Part shown: in pieces, positions 42,573-53,022 of the stretch
How the letters are laid out: each line of letters starts with the position of its first letter
Position numbering within the stretch: the stretch's first letter is position 1
DNA from: Fragilaria crotonensis
Lineage: Eukaryota > Bacillariophyta > Fragilariophyceae > Fragilariales > Fragilariaceae
Direction: 5' to 3'
DNA length: 64,000 nt
Assembly: GCA_022925895.1 (NCBI GenBank)
Contig: JAKSYS010000156.1
Location: 39,227-103,226 of the forward strand
Translations under genes and position numbers: made by a program
Notes under the pieces: generated by a model
The model's database searches: none
What the model was told of the DNA's origin: nothing
The model's input: only the letters and a program-made list of their open reading frames with translations

Positions 42573-43689
42573 CCAGGTGCTTTGTCCTTACATTGAGACT
42601 GTCTTAGGTCCTTCCTATATTGTTTTTGGTTGCATACTGCTGTCACATGATGGCATCAGTAGTTAGCAAAATCATAAAAGATTTAGGAGGAGAGGTAACT
42701 CATCCATGGGGTGGGTGTGCACTTCATTGTGGTAACCTGCTGTCAACATTGGAGTGAACAAGCCCTTTACGATGCAGATTAGTAGATGACAGTGGAAGGA
42801 GTGGATGATTTCAGAGGGATTAGTGGATGGTATGACCATACCTCCACCAATAATTCAGAACATTATTGATCAGACTTAGATTGCAATGAACAGCATGGCC
42901 ACACAAATGGTAAGAAATACTTGAGGCATGCCTTCATGACTTAGTACCTTTGAAACTTGGCTGTAACATTGCGTCGTCAAAACAACGCCATCAACGACAT
43001 CAGAAATCCCAAATTTTGTTTAACAAAACCCCTCAATTATTTCCGCGATCGTGGCGTGCGGTAATGGTTTCACCTCCTAAAAATAGTGGCTATTGCAAGC
43101 CCTCCGATACCGTTACAACAGTTTCAAGTCAACTATAAGGCCTCCCACTTATCACATTAGTCCGACCCTTTACGTTTCAACAACCCGACCCAATTCGGGT
43201 CTCCCAGCGAGTGTTTGTTAATCCGATCGATATCCTACCAACAACACATCGAAACCAACACTTTACTTTTGATTTCTGGCTGTCTGCCGAATGACGTGGT
43301 TCCCAAACTGCCACACGCGCACGTACAGCAGCCACAGCAGATGTACGGCGCAGGCCATCAGTCACAGTGCTTGCATCTTGCATACGTTTTTTATGCATAT
43401 ACCGCATACACAATTCCAACGTGTTGTACATATCTGCTACTCTACCCTCTACCGTAGCAGCACTGTGCCAATATGCATACAGTGACACACCGGAAACTGG
43501 TTCCACTACCAGCACCGTCCAATATCGTTCGATGCGCAGGTACTGGTACTACCGGTAGTATGCATCTGAGCCGACTTCTGGGAATCCACAGGATTCCGCA
43601 TGCATGCAGCATGATACATGTGCTACATGCATCTTCTAACTTCAAGGTGCCGAGTTTTACATGGTGTACGAGTACGTCGTAGACGAAAC

Positions 43690-43735
43690 CTCGCAACTCG
43701 CAACTCGCCGCTCGCCGCTCGCCGCTCGCCGCAGC
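43690..43735. repeat. short tandem repeat of CTCGCCG / CTCGCAA units
   Basis: About six 7-base units (AACTCGC, then CGCTCGC repeated) lie about 100 bases upstream of the lumenal-protein gene. This is a simple tandem repeat with no coding role seen. Confidence 0.8.
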
Positions 43736-43832
43736 CTTGAAAATCCTACCAGTGTAACGATACGCCGTGGCAGTGGAAGTTATTCTGTTAACTCATGATT
43801 GTTTTCGATAATTATTCCATCACTGGATCGCG

Positions 43833-44573
43833 ATGAAACGTTGCGTTGTATTAATCGCCTTTTCTCACTTGTCAGGAGTAGATGCCTTGTCATCGACTGC
43901 CTTCAAGGCTGGAACACCACTTTCGATAGCAACAGATTCCAAGCTATCCATCCCGTTTCCAAAGGACTCGACCGAAATATCCGGCCGAAGACGTTGTGCA
44001 CGATGTCCTGACGATGACGAGAACGACGACGATGACATGGATCGTCGAGAAGCGCTATTCGCCATGTTGGGAAGTTTGGTGGCATCCATGTCCGTTCCTG
44101 TTGCTGCCTCGGCAGTGTATGGAGCCGACGCAAAGATTGAACTGCCCAATCCGATTGAAGCCATGGCCAATCGTCAGAATGGTCAATGCTTGGTGGAAAG
44201 TCTGGGTAATCGCGAGTGTCTTGTCTACCTTGACCCTGCCAATAAGTTGTACCAGGGTGCGGACAATCTTGTCCTACTAGAACGCGTGGAGAAGGCAAGC
44301 CAATCCTTGGCGATGATTCCCTCATTGATAGAACTGAAAAAGTGGAGTCAAGTATCAGGCGTGCTACTGGGACCACTCGGAACTCTCGTTGAGACCATGG
44401 CAAATTTGACAAAGCTGTCTGAGAATGGAAGCAAGGCTGCTGAATTTGCGCGCAAGACCAAGAATGATTTGAACACTTTATTTCAGGCTGTAGAGAGAAA
44501 AGAAGGGGCGAAAGCACTGGTAGCACATGAACAGGCGACACAGAATCTGGTGTCATTTGTCAAAACGCTGTGA
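43833..44573 (+). CDS. thylakoid-lumen-targeted helical protein, PsbQ/Psb31-like
   Basis: The 246-aa protein has a two-part presequence. An N-terminal hydrophobic signal (MKRCVVLIAFSHLSGVDALS) is followed by a transit-like region and then a twin-arginine signal (DRREALFAMLGSLVASM, Arg71-Arg72) with likely cleavage after ASA at about residue 94. This is the arrangement for Tat import into the thylakoid lumen of a complex plastid. The mature ~150 residues are predominantly helical (LVLLERVEKASQSLAMIPSLIELKKW, LLGPLGTLVETMANLTKL, AAEFARKTKNDLNTLFQAVE), consistent with a four-helix bundle like the PsbQ/Psb31 extrinsic photosystem II subunits. Targeting is well supported; the exact family is an inference. 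Confidence 0.65.
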   Translation: MKRCVVLIAFSHLSGVDALSSTAFKAGTPLSIATDSKLSIPFPKDSTEISGRRRCARCPDDDENDDDDMDRREALFAMLGSLVASMSVPVAASAVYGADAKIELPNPIEAMANRQNGQCLVESLGNRECLVYLDPANKLYQGADNLVLLERVEKASQSLAMIPSLIELKKWSQVSGVLLGPLGTLVETMANLTKLSENGSKAAEFARKTKNDLNTLFQAVERKEGAKALVAHEQATQNLVSFVKTL

Positions 44574-44685
44574 GAAGCGAAGTCTGTAGGATATTTCAGA
44601 TGCTACGAAACGCCAAACTTTATCGGTTTCGAAACTTGTGCTTGGGATTTGGAATAGTGTAAGGTTTGCTGGAATAAGCTTGATG

Positions 44686-45866
44686 CTACACTTTGGTTAT
44701 CGAGTCTGGGCTATCAAGATAGTTCTCGATACTCGAAATAAGACTGCCAATGTGACATTCACATCTTTCTGTTAGCCCCTGGTCTTTGCCCTGTTCGACG
44801 AAGTTGCGCATTTCCTTGAGTACAGAGAGACAGGCATTCAGGTTCAAGACCGCCATCGCATCCCTCTCAGTGTTCAAAATACTTTGCGCTTTTGTCGACA
44901 GAATCGTCCACAGCAGAAACAAATCGTCGCCAATTTGGGAGGAGCCACTTTGACCCCCGGGATCGTTGGATTGGAGTGTTTCGCCGTTCGCACTCCTTTC
45001 TGCTTCGAGTGAAAGACTTTCCAATTCAGTCTTGAGTTTCGCCCAACTCCAGTGCACATTGATTCCATTCAACCAGTTATGATTGATCGACAACGTCGGA
45101 GCCAGATTTTCGACCGTATGGTGCCATCCTGACGGGACAAACATGGTGTCCCCCGCTTGTTGGATTACTTCAATTGCGAATGATCGTGCTCGAGCCAAAC
45201 CCGGATAAAGTGCGGTGTCATTGCATTGCAAGTGACTGGCCAAGTGTTGGGAAAAGACATCATACAAGAGAAATGTGTAATTGGGAGGAATCAGGTACCA
45301 TCGTTTCACCCCGCAAACATTTGTCGACCAAGAGTAGCTGCGCAATACGTCCGCATGCAGCCGCGTCGACGTTCCCTTGGGTCCGAGGTAGACAAACTTA
45401 TAGGCACTTTCGGTGTATTCGTTTAACCAATCGTCTTGAAAGTACACCGGACACTCGTACGCCCGATAATCGGGATGCATTGCGCAAAGGTATAATCCTT
45501 CAAATACAGGAGCGGTCGGTCCTCATCCGTCGCCTCGCGGTGTTCGTACCACCAAAGAGCATACTCCTGAACTGTCCAATCTTGCAATTGCGGGCGAGCT
45601 TGAGAAAATCCAGCGTGAGGTTGAACGTGGACGTTCGCTGCATCTCTCCCAACGAGGGATGCTAACTTGTCAAGGTCCGGTTCGCCAGCATCGTCTACCC
45701 ACTCACGAACTGCCTTCCATGTTTTGGTGAGACCACGTATGATAACAGGTTTATTGGGTATCATATAGTTGTTGTTGAAATCATGGTACGATAGATCGCA
45801 GCAATTCCAGCAGTCTACCGACCGTAGTATTGCCAGGACAATCCGTTTCCTGCGCCTCGGCATCAT
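44686..45866 (-). CDS. JMJD4: JMJD4-like JmjC 2-oxoglutarate oxygenase, with an apparent one-base frame change
   Basis: JMJD4 in animals hydroxylates a lysine of the translation termination factor eRF1. The N-terminal frame (start ATG 45866) has YMIPNKPVIIRGLTKTWKAV and LLYLKDYTFAQ. The C-terminal frame (to 44686) has YECPVYFQDDWLNEY, KFVYLGPKGTSTRLHADVLRSYSWS with the HxD iron ligands, VCGVKRWYLIPP, MFVPSGWHHTVENLAPTLSINHNW with the distal His, and a helical tail. The frames meet near 45480, where one base appears to be missing; no intron fits the phases. Total length is about 393 aa, in the family range. An earlier in-frame extension to 45908 lacks an ATG. The JmjC family call is very secure and the JMJD4 subfamily is likely. 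Confidence 0.88.
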
Positions 45867-46475
45867 GCCATTCCAGATTAAAATCCTCAAAGAAAACGTA
45901 AATTCCAAGAACGTCGATTCTTCCTTCCAACAACGGAGCTGCTAACCCCGAGTCGTCAGAACCATCCAGCGTCCATAGCGAATGGATGTAACGTGAGACG
46001 CCTTGACGACGCTCAATATCATTTTGGTTCATTACATCATCATGTTTGTCTTTCGAGTTGAGAGGTCGCATAATCGTACCCCGCACGACTTGTGAATTGG
46101 GAATTACTGGGCGACAAAGGCAGTCACCTCTTGGCTCATAACTCATAACTCATAACTCATACTGCGCATTCTCGTACTGTAGAAAGTATGCATACGGTAC
46201 TCCTGCTAGCTAGTAGAACTTTCTCACCTGTTACCGTAACTGGTATTTGTACTGTGTGCTCCAGTAGTATTTTTCACTCCGAGTTCAGACGGTACGTACA
46301 CTACAGTGCTGCAGTAGTATAATACGTGAACAGCAAGTTGCAGTACTCGTACAAGCATACGAGGACACCAGCTCATACTTCCGACTTCCGACCAAGCCAT
46401 CACCATCAGAATTTCCGCGTTGTGGAATATCGTCTTGGTTAGGTTCATTGAGTGGCGACTCACTCTTCCTTTGAT
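45867..46475. other. divergent promoter region between JMJD4-like and MiaB genes
   Basis: It contains a heptamer tandem repeat (CTCATAA, four units, about 46135-46161) and a GTAC/AGTACTC-rich patch at about 46185-46350. No protein is supported; frames here are shadows. Confidence 0.5.
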
Positions 46476-48359
46476 ATGAAGCTGGTGGTGGCGATTCTTG
46501 CCCTGTTTGTGTCGTCAGCTGCGTCATTCAGCGCATCTATTCAAACTGAATCCAAGTCATCGAAATGGTTTCCAACCCGCATCCAAGAAGATGTCGAATA
46601 CAAAAAGGTGGTGCGATCGGCCTATCTTCGTCATATTGTGCTAGAGACCAAGGGCATGGCTCAAGTGGCTCTTCAATCATATTTGAAATCGACACATGAA
46701 GATCCCTTTGGGTCACTCGCTACCACACTTAGTGCCTGCTCACTCACACGCGACGAAGGGGGTCGCATCGGATGGTTGGATTTTAATGCAACGGATTCAA
46801 TTCTCCCTCAAGATGTACTACAAGAACTGTGGGACCTTCAACCAAAATCGGGGGATATTCATGTCATACAAAGTGCAGCTACCAGTCAAGTGCACCTCAT
46901 TAAGGTTGAAGAGCTGTTGCTCCAACATTTGGCAAATTCTCAAGTAATGGGAAACCAACGAGTGGGAGCTCACAATGGTCGCAATGCCCTTGTTAGCCGT
47001 TCCAAACTCAAGGGCCAGGGTGTTACTCCAAAATTGCCAGAAAACCCCAAGACCTATCAAATTCATACGTCGGGCTGCCAAATGAATGTTGCTGACACGG
47101 AGCGACTCGCTGGTGTTTTGGAAAACGAGCTCCAAATGACTCCAACAACAAAGAATCCAGATGTTGTTATTTTTAATACATGCAGCATCCGCGACCATGC
47201 TGAAAACAAACTCTACGACGCGCTTGGCCCCTATGCCGCCAAGAAACGCAACGGAGAGGATTTGGCAATTATTGTCACTGGTTGCGTTGCACAACAAGAA
47301 GGCGAGGCACTGTTGCGACGCGTTCCCGAAGTCGACGTCGTCTTGGGTCCACAATACGTGCCCCATCTTAAGAATGTTTTGGAGAGCGTTGAGTGGGGGC
47401 ATCAGATTGTGGCGACATCTCCCATGATACATCAAGACAAGGATTTTTCCAAACCTATTCGGGGACATTCAGTCCGAGCCTTTGTCAATGTAATTATGGG
47501 ATGCAATGAGCACTGTTCGTATTGTGTCGTTCCCGGGACAAGAGGAATGGAACAGTCGAGGCCTATGGAAGTAGTTTTGGAGGAGTGCCTTGGTCTCGCC
47601 GCCGATGGATACATGGAAGTGACCCTGCTCGGTCAAAATATCGACGCCTATGGCCGCGACATGAATCCGAAGCGAAATTTTGCGGATCTTCTCTCGTATC
47701 TAAATGCCAACTTGCCGGATAAAATGCGCATTCGGTACGTTACGAGTCACCCTCGTTACTTCTCGGATCGTGTCATTGATGCAGTTGCTGAGCTTGACAA
47801 GGTTTGCGAATGTTTTCATGTACCTTTTCAGGCCGGCGACGATGAAGTTCTTCGGAGGATGCGCCGAGGCTATACGTTTGACAGTTACATGAAGATCATT
47901 GACAAAATAAAGGCCAAGGCGCCAGATGCAGCTATCTGTGGAGATGTGATAGTTGGCTTTCCTGGAGAAACGGACGAGGCGTTTGAGAAAACGTTGGAAA
48001 TAATGCGGAGGGTAAAGTTTGACAACCTTAACTCATTTGCGTACTCACCGAGACCAAACACCGAAGCAGCGTTGTTTGAAGATCAAGTGCCCGAGCATGT
48101 CAAGTCTGATCGACTGCTCAGGGTGCAGGCCCTTGCCCAAGATCACGGTTTGGAGCGCAGTGAAAGATATCTTAACAAAGTGGTTGAAGTACTAGTGGAG
48201 GAAGCAAACCCACGAAATCCGCATCAAGTGTTCGGCAGAACACGGCAAGGACGCCAAGTGTTCTTTGACGGATCTTTGGAGGAGTTGGAAGGCAAGCTTG
48301 TCAATGTCTTGGTGACCGGAGCGAGTACATGGAGCTTGACAGGCCAAATTGTGCACTGA
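46476..48359 (+). CDS. miaB: MiaB-type tRNA methylthiotransferase with N-terminal parvulin-like domain, plastid-targeted
   Basis: This radical-SAM enzyme adds methylthio to N6-isopentenyl-A37 of tRNAs. The protein is 627 aa, starting at the ATG of MKLVVAILALFVSSAASF. The signal peptide ends in an AASF motif, which suggests plastid import. Residues about 48-145 (SAYLRHIVLET...FGSLATTLSACSLTRDEGGRIGWLDF...VHLIKVEEL) match the PpiC/parvulin fold, an unusual addition. The UPF0004 domain has Cys201 (TSGCQMN), Cys236 (FNTCSIRDHAENK) and Cys270 (VTGCVAQ). The radical-SAM cluster is CNEHCSYC (Cys343, 347, 350), and a TRAM-like C-terminus follows. The CSIRDHAE signature distinguishes MiaB from RimO. 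It is a single exon. Upstream in-frame codons to 46452 have no ATG. Confidence 0.93.
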   Translation: MKLVVAILALFVSSAASFSASIQTESKSSKWFPTRIQEDVEYKKVVRSAYLRHIVLETKGMAQVALQSYLKSTHEDPFGSLATTLSACSLTRDEGGRIGWLDFNATDSILPQDVLQELWDLQPKSGDIHVIQSAATSQVHLIKVEELLLQHLANSQVMGNQRVGAHNGRNALVSRSKLKGQGVTPKLPENPKTYQIHTSGCQMNVADTERLAGVLENELQMTPTTKNPDVVIFNTCSIRDHAENKLYDALGPYAAKKRNGEDLAIIVTGCVAQQEGEALLRRVPEVDVVLGPQYVPHLKNVLESVEWGHQIVATSPMIHQDKDFSKPIRGHSVRAFVNVIMGCNEHCSYCVVPGTRGMEQSRPMEVVLEECLGLAADGYMEVTLLGQNIDAYGRDMNPKRNFADLLSYLNANLPDKMRIRYVTSHPRYFSDRVIDAVAELDKVCECFHVPFQAGDDEVLRRMRRGYTFDSYMKIIDKIKAKAPDAAICGDVIVGFPGETDEAFEKTLEIMRRVKFDNLNSFAYSPRPNTEAALFEDQVPEHVKSDRLLRVQALAQDHGLERSERYLNKVVEVLVEEANPRNPHQVFGRTRQGRQVFFDGSLEELEGKLVNVLVTGASTWSLTGQIVH

Positions 48360-48483
48360 GTATCTTTAACTTCTCTTTATAAGTAACACTTTACACTTTA
48401 CATTTATTGTTGTGCCAATTCAGCACTTCGCAACGCTTCGACAACACTTTTTACGTCGAACTCAAAAAGCAATATGGGGACCA

Positions 48484-49281
48484 TCATAGTGTGTCATCAG
48501 TCCACTTCAACACCTTCTTCTCTCGTAGGGCTTGACTGACTTTCTTTGTGGTTTCCACCTTACATAGAACATAAAATTGCCCAGTTTGTTCATCTCTTTT
48601 AAGGAAACGACCATGATTGTCTTGAATCTGGGCGATAATCTTTCGTGACAGGTTTGTCTTCTCAATTTTCGCAGTCAGGCTTTGGTACATTGGCTTGAAC
48701 TTTTCTACGATTCCCCGGTATCGCTTGGTTCCCGCATGACGGTTGCTTTTGCCCCCGCGCTCACAAATAACATCATTGTCCGTAATATCTGACTCCGAAA
48801 TCCAATCCTCGGGTTTAATTTCTGAGACGGTTTGGCGATTCGTCATGCGTTTCAACTCCTCGAGAATCGACAGTTGAGCTCCTTGAATAGAGGCTTCCCC
48901 GCCTGTGGCAGCTCGCGCCAGTGAAGAATGACTCACATTCGGAACAGTGACCAAACGGTTCTGCTGTGACCACTTCATCTCTGAATCAAGACTGGGCACA
49001 CGAATCAAATCTTCCTCGAATTCATTCGGCTCGGTACCCCATTCAAGACTTAGTTTCAGAGCATCAAACTCATGAGGTTGAAAATCGCCGGTATCATCAT
49101 CGTCTTCCGGAGGCTGATCAAAGACATTCCTATCGGCTGGGGGAACGAGTTCCTCATCGCGAGTCTTCGCGAACGCTCGATTTCGTCTCGAGCGCTGATC
49201 CATGAACCTGTAGTCTGTGTAATACACTCCGTTGATGCGGTCAAATTTTGTCTGTCCCATAACTTCAAACTCTTCTATCAT
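48484..49281 (-). CDS. DUF6824-domain protein
   Basis: The 265-aa protein carries near its C-terminus the stramenopile DUF6824 pattern (DVICERGGKSNRHAGTKRYR, with IVEKFKPMYQSL, then SRKIIAQIQDNHGRFL). This domain is abundant in diatoms, has no established function, and is often suggested to bind DNA or protein. The N-terminal part is charged with Asp-rich runs (PPEDDDDTGD). The first ATG in frame is at 49281 (MIEEFEVMGQTK); the frame is open further upstream to 49449 without an ATG, so a spliced first exon is possible. Confidence 0.8.
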   Translation of the reverse strand: MIEEFEVMGQTKFDRINGVYYTDYRFMDQRSRRNRAFAKTRDEELVPPADRNVFDQPPEDDDDTGDFQPHEFDALKLSLEWGTEPNEFEEDLIRVPSLDSEMKWSQQNRLVTVPNVSHSSLARAATGGEASIQGAQLSILEELKRMTNRQTVSEIKPEDWISESDITDNDVICERGGKSNRHAGTKRYRGIVEKFKPMYQSLTAKIEKTNLSRKIIAQIQDNHGRFLKRDEQTGQFYVLCKVETTKKVSQALREKKVLKWTDDTL

Positions 49282-50628
49282 TAATCTTTGCGTGTCAAGC
49301 GAGTTGTGAGAATGTGACCTCTTGCTCCTGATTGTTATGCGATGTAACCTGGTGCAAATCAAATCGTGATGAACTTGCCACCTTGAACCAAATTGTGGAG
49401 GCAGTGTGACGATTCGTGGCAACTCGGCGTCTGGTTCGCCTACGCTCACGACTCATCTCCCCTGAACTTGGAAATGCCTTTAACCGAATGCCGTTAACTG
49501 TGTCCGTAGACTTTCTACTCATCGTACGTACCATCCCGATGGGCATCCGGACGGTATACTTAACAAGATTTACTGCTGAAACAGGTTTCGAAAGGCAGAA
49601 AAAATGCACGATCAACGATCACAGTTACCGGGATGCAACGCTTCGATCCCGGGATTTGACCTACTAAGACATTAAGAGCCGTAACTCGTATTTTGGGCTC
49701 TGGCGTACCATCGTACGGATCCGAGACATGGTTCAATGCTTCATGGCAGTCTTGGAAACAAGAGCTGATCAAACTGTACTGCAGTACTATTCGTCGAGAG
49801 AAGAGTGTGTACGGTAGTAATTCCACTGAAAGCTAGAGCACATCGGTATTAACGAATGGTCCTGATGGCCTGCCATCAATATATGCTAGGGGTGAAGGGG
49901 AAGCAAACTGTTCTGGACTCTTGTTGCAAAGGGTGCAGCGACGTGTCGTGACCTACGATTCATGCCATTCCCTAGCCGTCATTCGTCAGCACAGGTACTT
50001 TACCATTCAAAATTCCTAACCTATGCTGACTTAGATCACGAATAACAAGGTTGGCCGAAACATGATTATCCCACTGCTGGACGGAAACGTTGTCCACTAG
50101 AACTCATCTACCACTCCAGTACGAGTGCCCGGTCCCCTGCCAATAAAGGAGCAAGAGCAACACCAGGAAGTAAGAGAACCTCGTTACCGTGTTACACCGG
50201 CCCTACCCTAGCCGAAGTGGAGTTCACAATACTGTCCTCCAGTACAAGTACATACTTAATACCTAAACCGTGCTAATGCTACAAGTACACTGTACTTGTG
50301 CTCGTCCTCGCCCCCTCGATTCTACCATAGTCTACTCGGAGTACTTGTACTACTGTAGCAAAATGCGAATGATACTGCAGTCTGCAGTACACGAGAATGT
50401 GGACGGAGTGTTTGGTACAGTATACAGTACACAGTGGACGATTCCCATAGCCTCACGTCCAGTTGTCCATTGATCAAATTCAACATTTTTAATACACATG
50501 CAACTCTCACTTCACTGATCGCGCAGTTCGACAAAGTCGGCGGCATCGCGAAGGGGAGACATTATTTAGATCGCCATGCCCTAAAAGTGTCACCAGTCTA
50601 GAGATACCTTTCTGCATGACAAGTAGCC
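49282..50628. other. 1.3-kb intergenic region upstream of RimO
   Basis: It holds the presumed promoters of the divergent DUF6824 and RimO genes. A strong GTAC/AGTAC-rich island lies at about 50225-50430. The phrase CTCCAGTAC recurs. No gene or RNA is recognised. Confidence 0.5.
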
Positions 50629-52045
50629 ATGGCGACAAGAATTAATATGATCAAGGTTACCACCGCGCGATCCTGCCGCCAGTTTGCAACAAGGGCCTCG
50701 GGTTCCATCAGGAGGAAATCAGCCAACAAAGTTATGTTCCAATCGCTGGGTTGCCCTAGAAATCTTGTGGATACAGAAGTTATGATGGGGCTTCTTTTGC
50801 AGAAAGGGTATGAGGCAACTCCCGATATTAAAAGTGCTGATTTTTTGGTTCTGAATACATGTGGCTTTTTGCAATCAGCGCGGGACGAGAGTAGGGCTGA
50901 GATTGATAACTTACTCCAACAGAAGAAAGAAGGTTCCAAGCTCATTGTCACCGGGTGCATGGTGAACTTGCACAAGGATGAAATTATTCGTGACTTCCCT
51001 CAAGTCGACCAGGTACTCGGTGCGGGGTCTGTGGATAAGATCCCTAGACGCACTCACCCGAAGTTCTCTGTTGGACGAGGACTTCTCACGCAAGTCCTAC
51101 CTTGAATCTGCCGAAGTCCCTCGGAGTCTAGCCACGCCGCCGCATTACGCGTACCTCAAAATAGCCGAAGGGTGCCGGAAGCGCTGCTCGTTTTGCATCA
51201 TTCCCAAAATTAAAGGCAGACTGCAGTCGAAACCAAAAGATCAAGTGATCAAGGAATGTCACGCTTTGATAGAAAATGGCGTCAAGGAGATTATTCTCAT
51301 CGCCCAAGACCTTGGCGACTATGGTAAAGATTTGTTCCTAAAGGATGGTTTGACCGAGATGCTCCGAGATCTGACGGCTTCGATTGAAGATCCAGATATT
51401 TGGATCCGATTACTGTACCTGTACCCCGATGAAATAACTGACGACCTCATCGCGCTTCTAGAAGACGAGCCGCGCATCTGCCGGTACCTTGACATGCCGA
51501 TACAACACATATCCGACTCCATCTTGAAACGAATGAAGCGTAAAACAACGGCCAATGATATTCGACGGACGATAGAATTGCTACGACGTCGTTTAACTGG
51601 TATTCACATTCGTACCAGTTTGATGGTTGGCTTTCCAGGTGAGACTGAGGAGGACTTTCAACTGCTGCTGGACTTTGTTCTTGACGCCAAGCTGGATAAT
51701 GTTGGTGTCTTTCAATACTCGGACGAGGAATTGGCCGCGTCTTCGAAGCTGGACAATCACGTGCCTGATGAAGTTAAGCAAGATCGTTTCGACCGCCTCA
51801 TGAAGGCCCAGCTGCAGGTAGTCTGCGAAAAGAATGCAGCTCGTGTTGGAGAAGAATTGAACGTCGTGGTGGAAGGGTTGCACCCTGACCATCCTGAATT
51901 GGTCGTAGGTCGCTACTACGGTCAATGTCCAGACATTGACGGACAAGTGATTTTGGTCGTTGATGCGCACCCTCAACCAGGGAACCGCTATCGTGCTCGA
52001 GTAATAGACTTTGACAATTACGATTTGATTGCGGAGTTGGTATGA
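50629..52045 (+). CDS. rimO: RimO-type methylthiotransferase, with an apparent extra base at a CCC
   Basis: RimO is a radical-SAM enzyme that methylthiolates an aspartate of ribosomal protein S12 in bacteria and organelles. The start is the ATG at 50629; the basic, Ser/Arg-rich leader (MATRINMIKVTTARSCRQF) looks mitochondrial. The UPF0004 part has SLGCPRNLVDTEVM (the RimO signature), LNTCGF and VTGCM. The radical-SAM cluster is GCRKRCSFC, followed by PKIKGRLQSKP, LYLYPDEI and a C-terminal TRAM-like domain. The first frame leaves homology after GSVDKI, and the second takes over as LDALTRSSLLDEDF. Removing one C from CCC at 51042-51044 joins them perfectly. Total length is about 472 aa, slightly longer than bacterial RimO. 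Confidence 0.92.
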
Positions 52046-52145
52046 GATGCGTTATGGTTGACTTCAAATATTGCCGTCGCTAAAGTTAATAACGTTTGAC
52101 TTGTGCCTCGTGGTAATGTGCCTGGTGATTTGCCTAGTGATGCAC

Positions 52146-52581
52146 CTAGTGATGATCATCCTTGCTCTTGTATTTCAAGGCACAGTACTTGCATGTCTCA
52201 ATAACGCCAGGTCTTTGGAGGGAGATATACTCAACAGGGTGGCCCAATGAGCCTCCACCGCCATCGCAAATGGCCATTTCACCGTCAACTTCAATCACGG
52301 GCTGTTTTGAAACCAATTCCAAAGCATTGGATCTGTGTTTGCCATGTACGTACTGTGTTTGTCGGATTTTGAAATTAGTGTTGTCCGTGTGGTATCGTGC
52401 AATAGTAAGGTACTGTGGTTCAACAGGCAATTTCACTTCACACTGTAACAAAACGTACCGGTGGATCTCCTGCAGAAAAGTAATACTTCGACTTGTCTTT
52501 CACATCGACGCTCATGCAACGAGATTGCCTTGCGACGGTACGAGCTGCAATTCTGGTGCTGGCAACTACGGCAGACTTCAT
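52146..52581 (-). CDS. NDUFS6: mitochondrial complex I zinc-binding subunit NDUFS6 (two exons)
   Basis: This accessory subunit of NADH dehydrogenase carries a zf-CHCC zinc site. Exon 1 (52581-52459) encodes a mitochondrial presequence-like start (MKSAVVASTRIAARTVARQS) and KSKYYFSAGDPP. Exon 2 (52352-52146) encodes ELVSKQPVIEVDGEMAICDG, GGSLGHPVEYISL and TCKYCALKY. The zinc ligands are C...H...C..C. The 106-nt intron (52353-52458) has GTACGT and CACAG ends in phase 0. Total length is 109 aa, as expected. The 3' exon frame extends further upstream but the ATG there is inside the intron. Confidence 0.93.
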
Positions 52582-53022
52582 GGTCAAGTGTTGTTCTGAT
52601 TCGATCGCGTCACACACAACAACTCCATCAATGCACCGTGCGAGATAGTGAGATACGTACATATGAACATACTGGAGTACCTGGTATCATATGCACTACT
52701 AGTACCACTACTGGAGTATTAGCTGTATCATACTAGGTACAAGTACTACCGGTAGAGCTACTGATGGTACGGTCGCTTGTCTGTTGTTGGGTGTGAAGTG
52801 TCCGGCATAGTCCCAAACGCCATTGGCCGTGCCGATTTTGACGCGTGGAGCCGTTTCCAAACATCATCGCAATCCATCACTCGATCCGCAAACCGCAAAC
52901 GGTGTCTACTTGTCGCAGCTCGCAGCACCAAATTGCAAGTGCCATTCGAGTTGAATCCACTGAACACTATCTATCAAAGCAACAAGCAACGCCGACATCG
53001 CTATTTATACGGCACGCACATA
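52582..53022. other. intergenic between NDUFS6 and the ANTH-domain gene
   Basis: This is a divergent promoter region with a GTACTAC/CTACCGGTAGAG-rich patch at about 52665-52765. The downstream gene's frame is open back to 52777, but its signal peptide starts at 53023, so the upstream part is taken as 5' UTR. Confidence 0.5.

Larger units (their letters stand above)
40217..43832. other. 3.6-kb region without a supported gene, including an AT-rich core
   Basis: The first part (to about 40780) is the promoter side of the reductase/methyltransferase gene. From about 40780 the sequence becomes A/T-rich, reaching its lowest G+C at about 41221-41880, listed separately. From 41900 to 42950 there is broken coding-like sequence. 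From 43490 to 43735 there is a GTAC/CCGGTA patch and a short CTCGCCG tandem repeat. No RNA gene is recognised. Confidence 0.5.
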
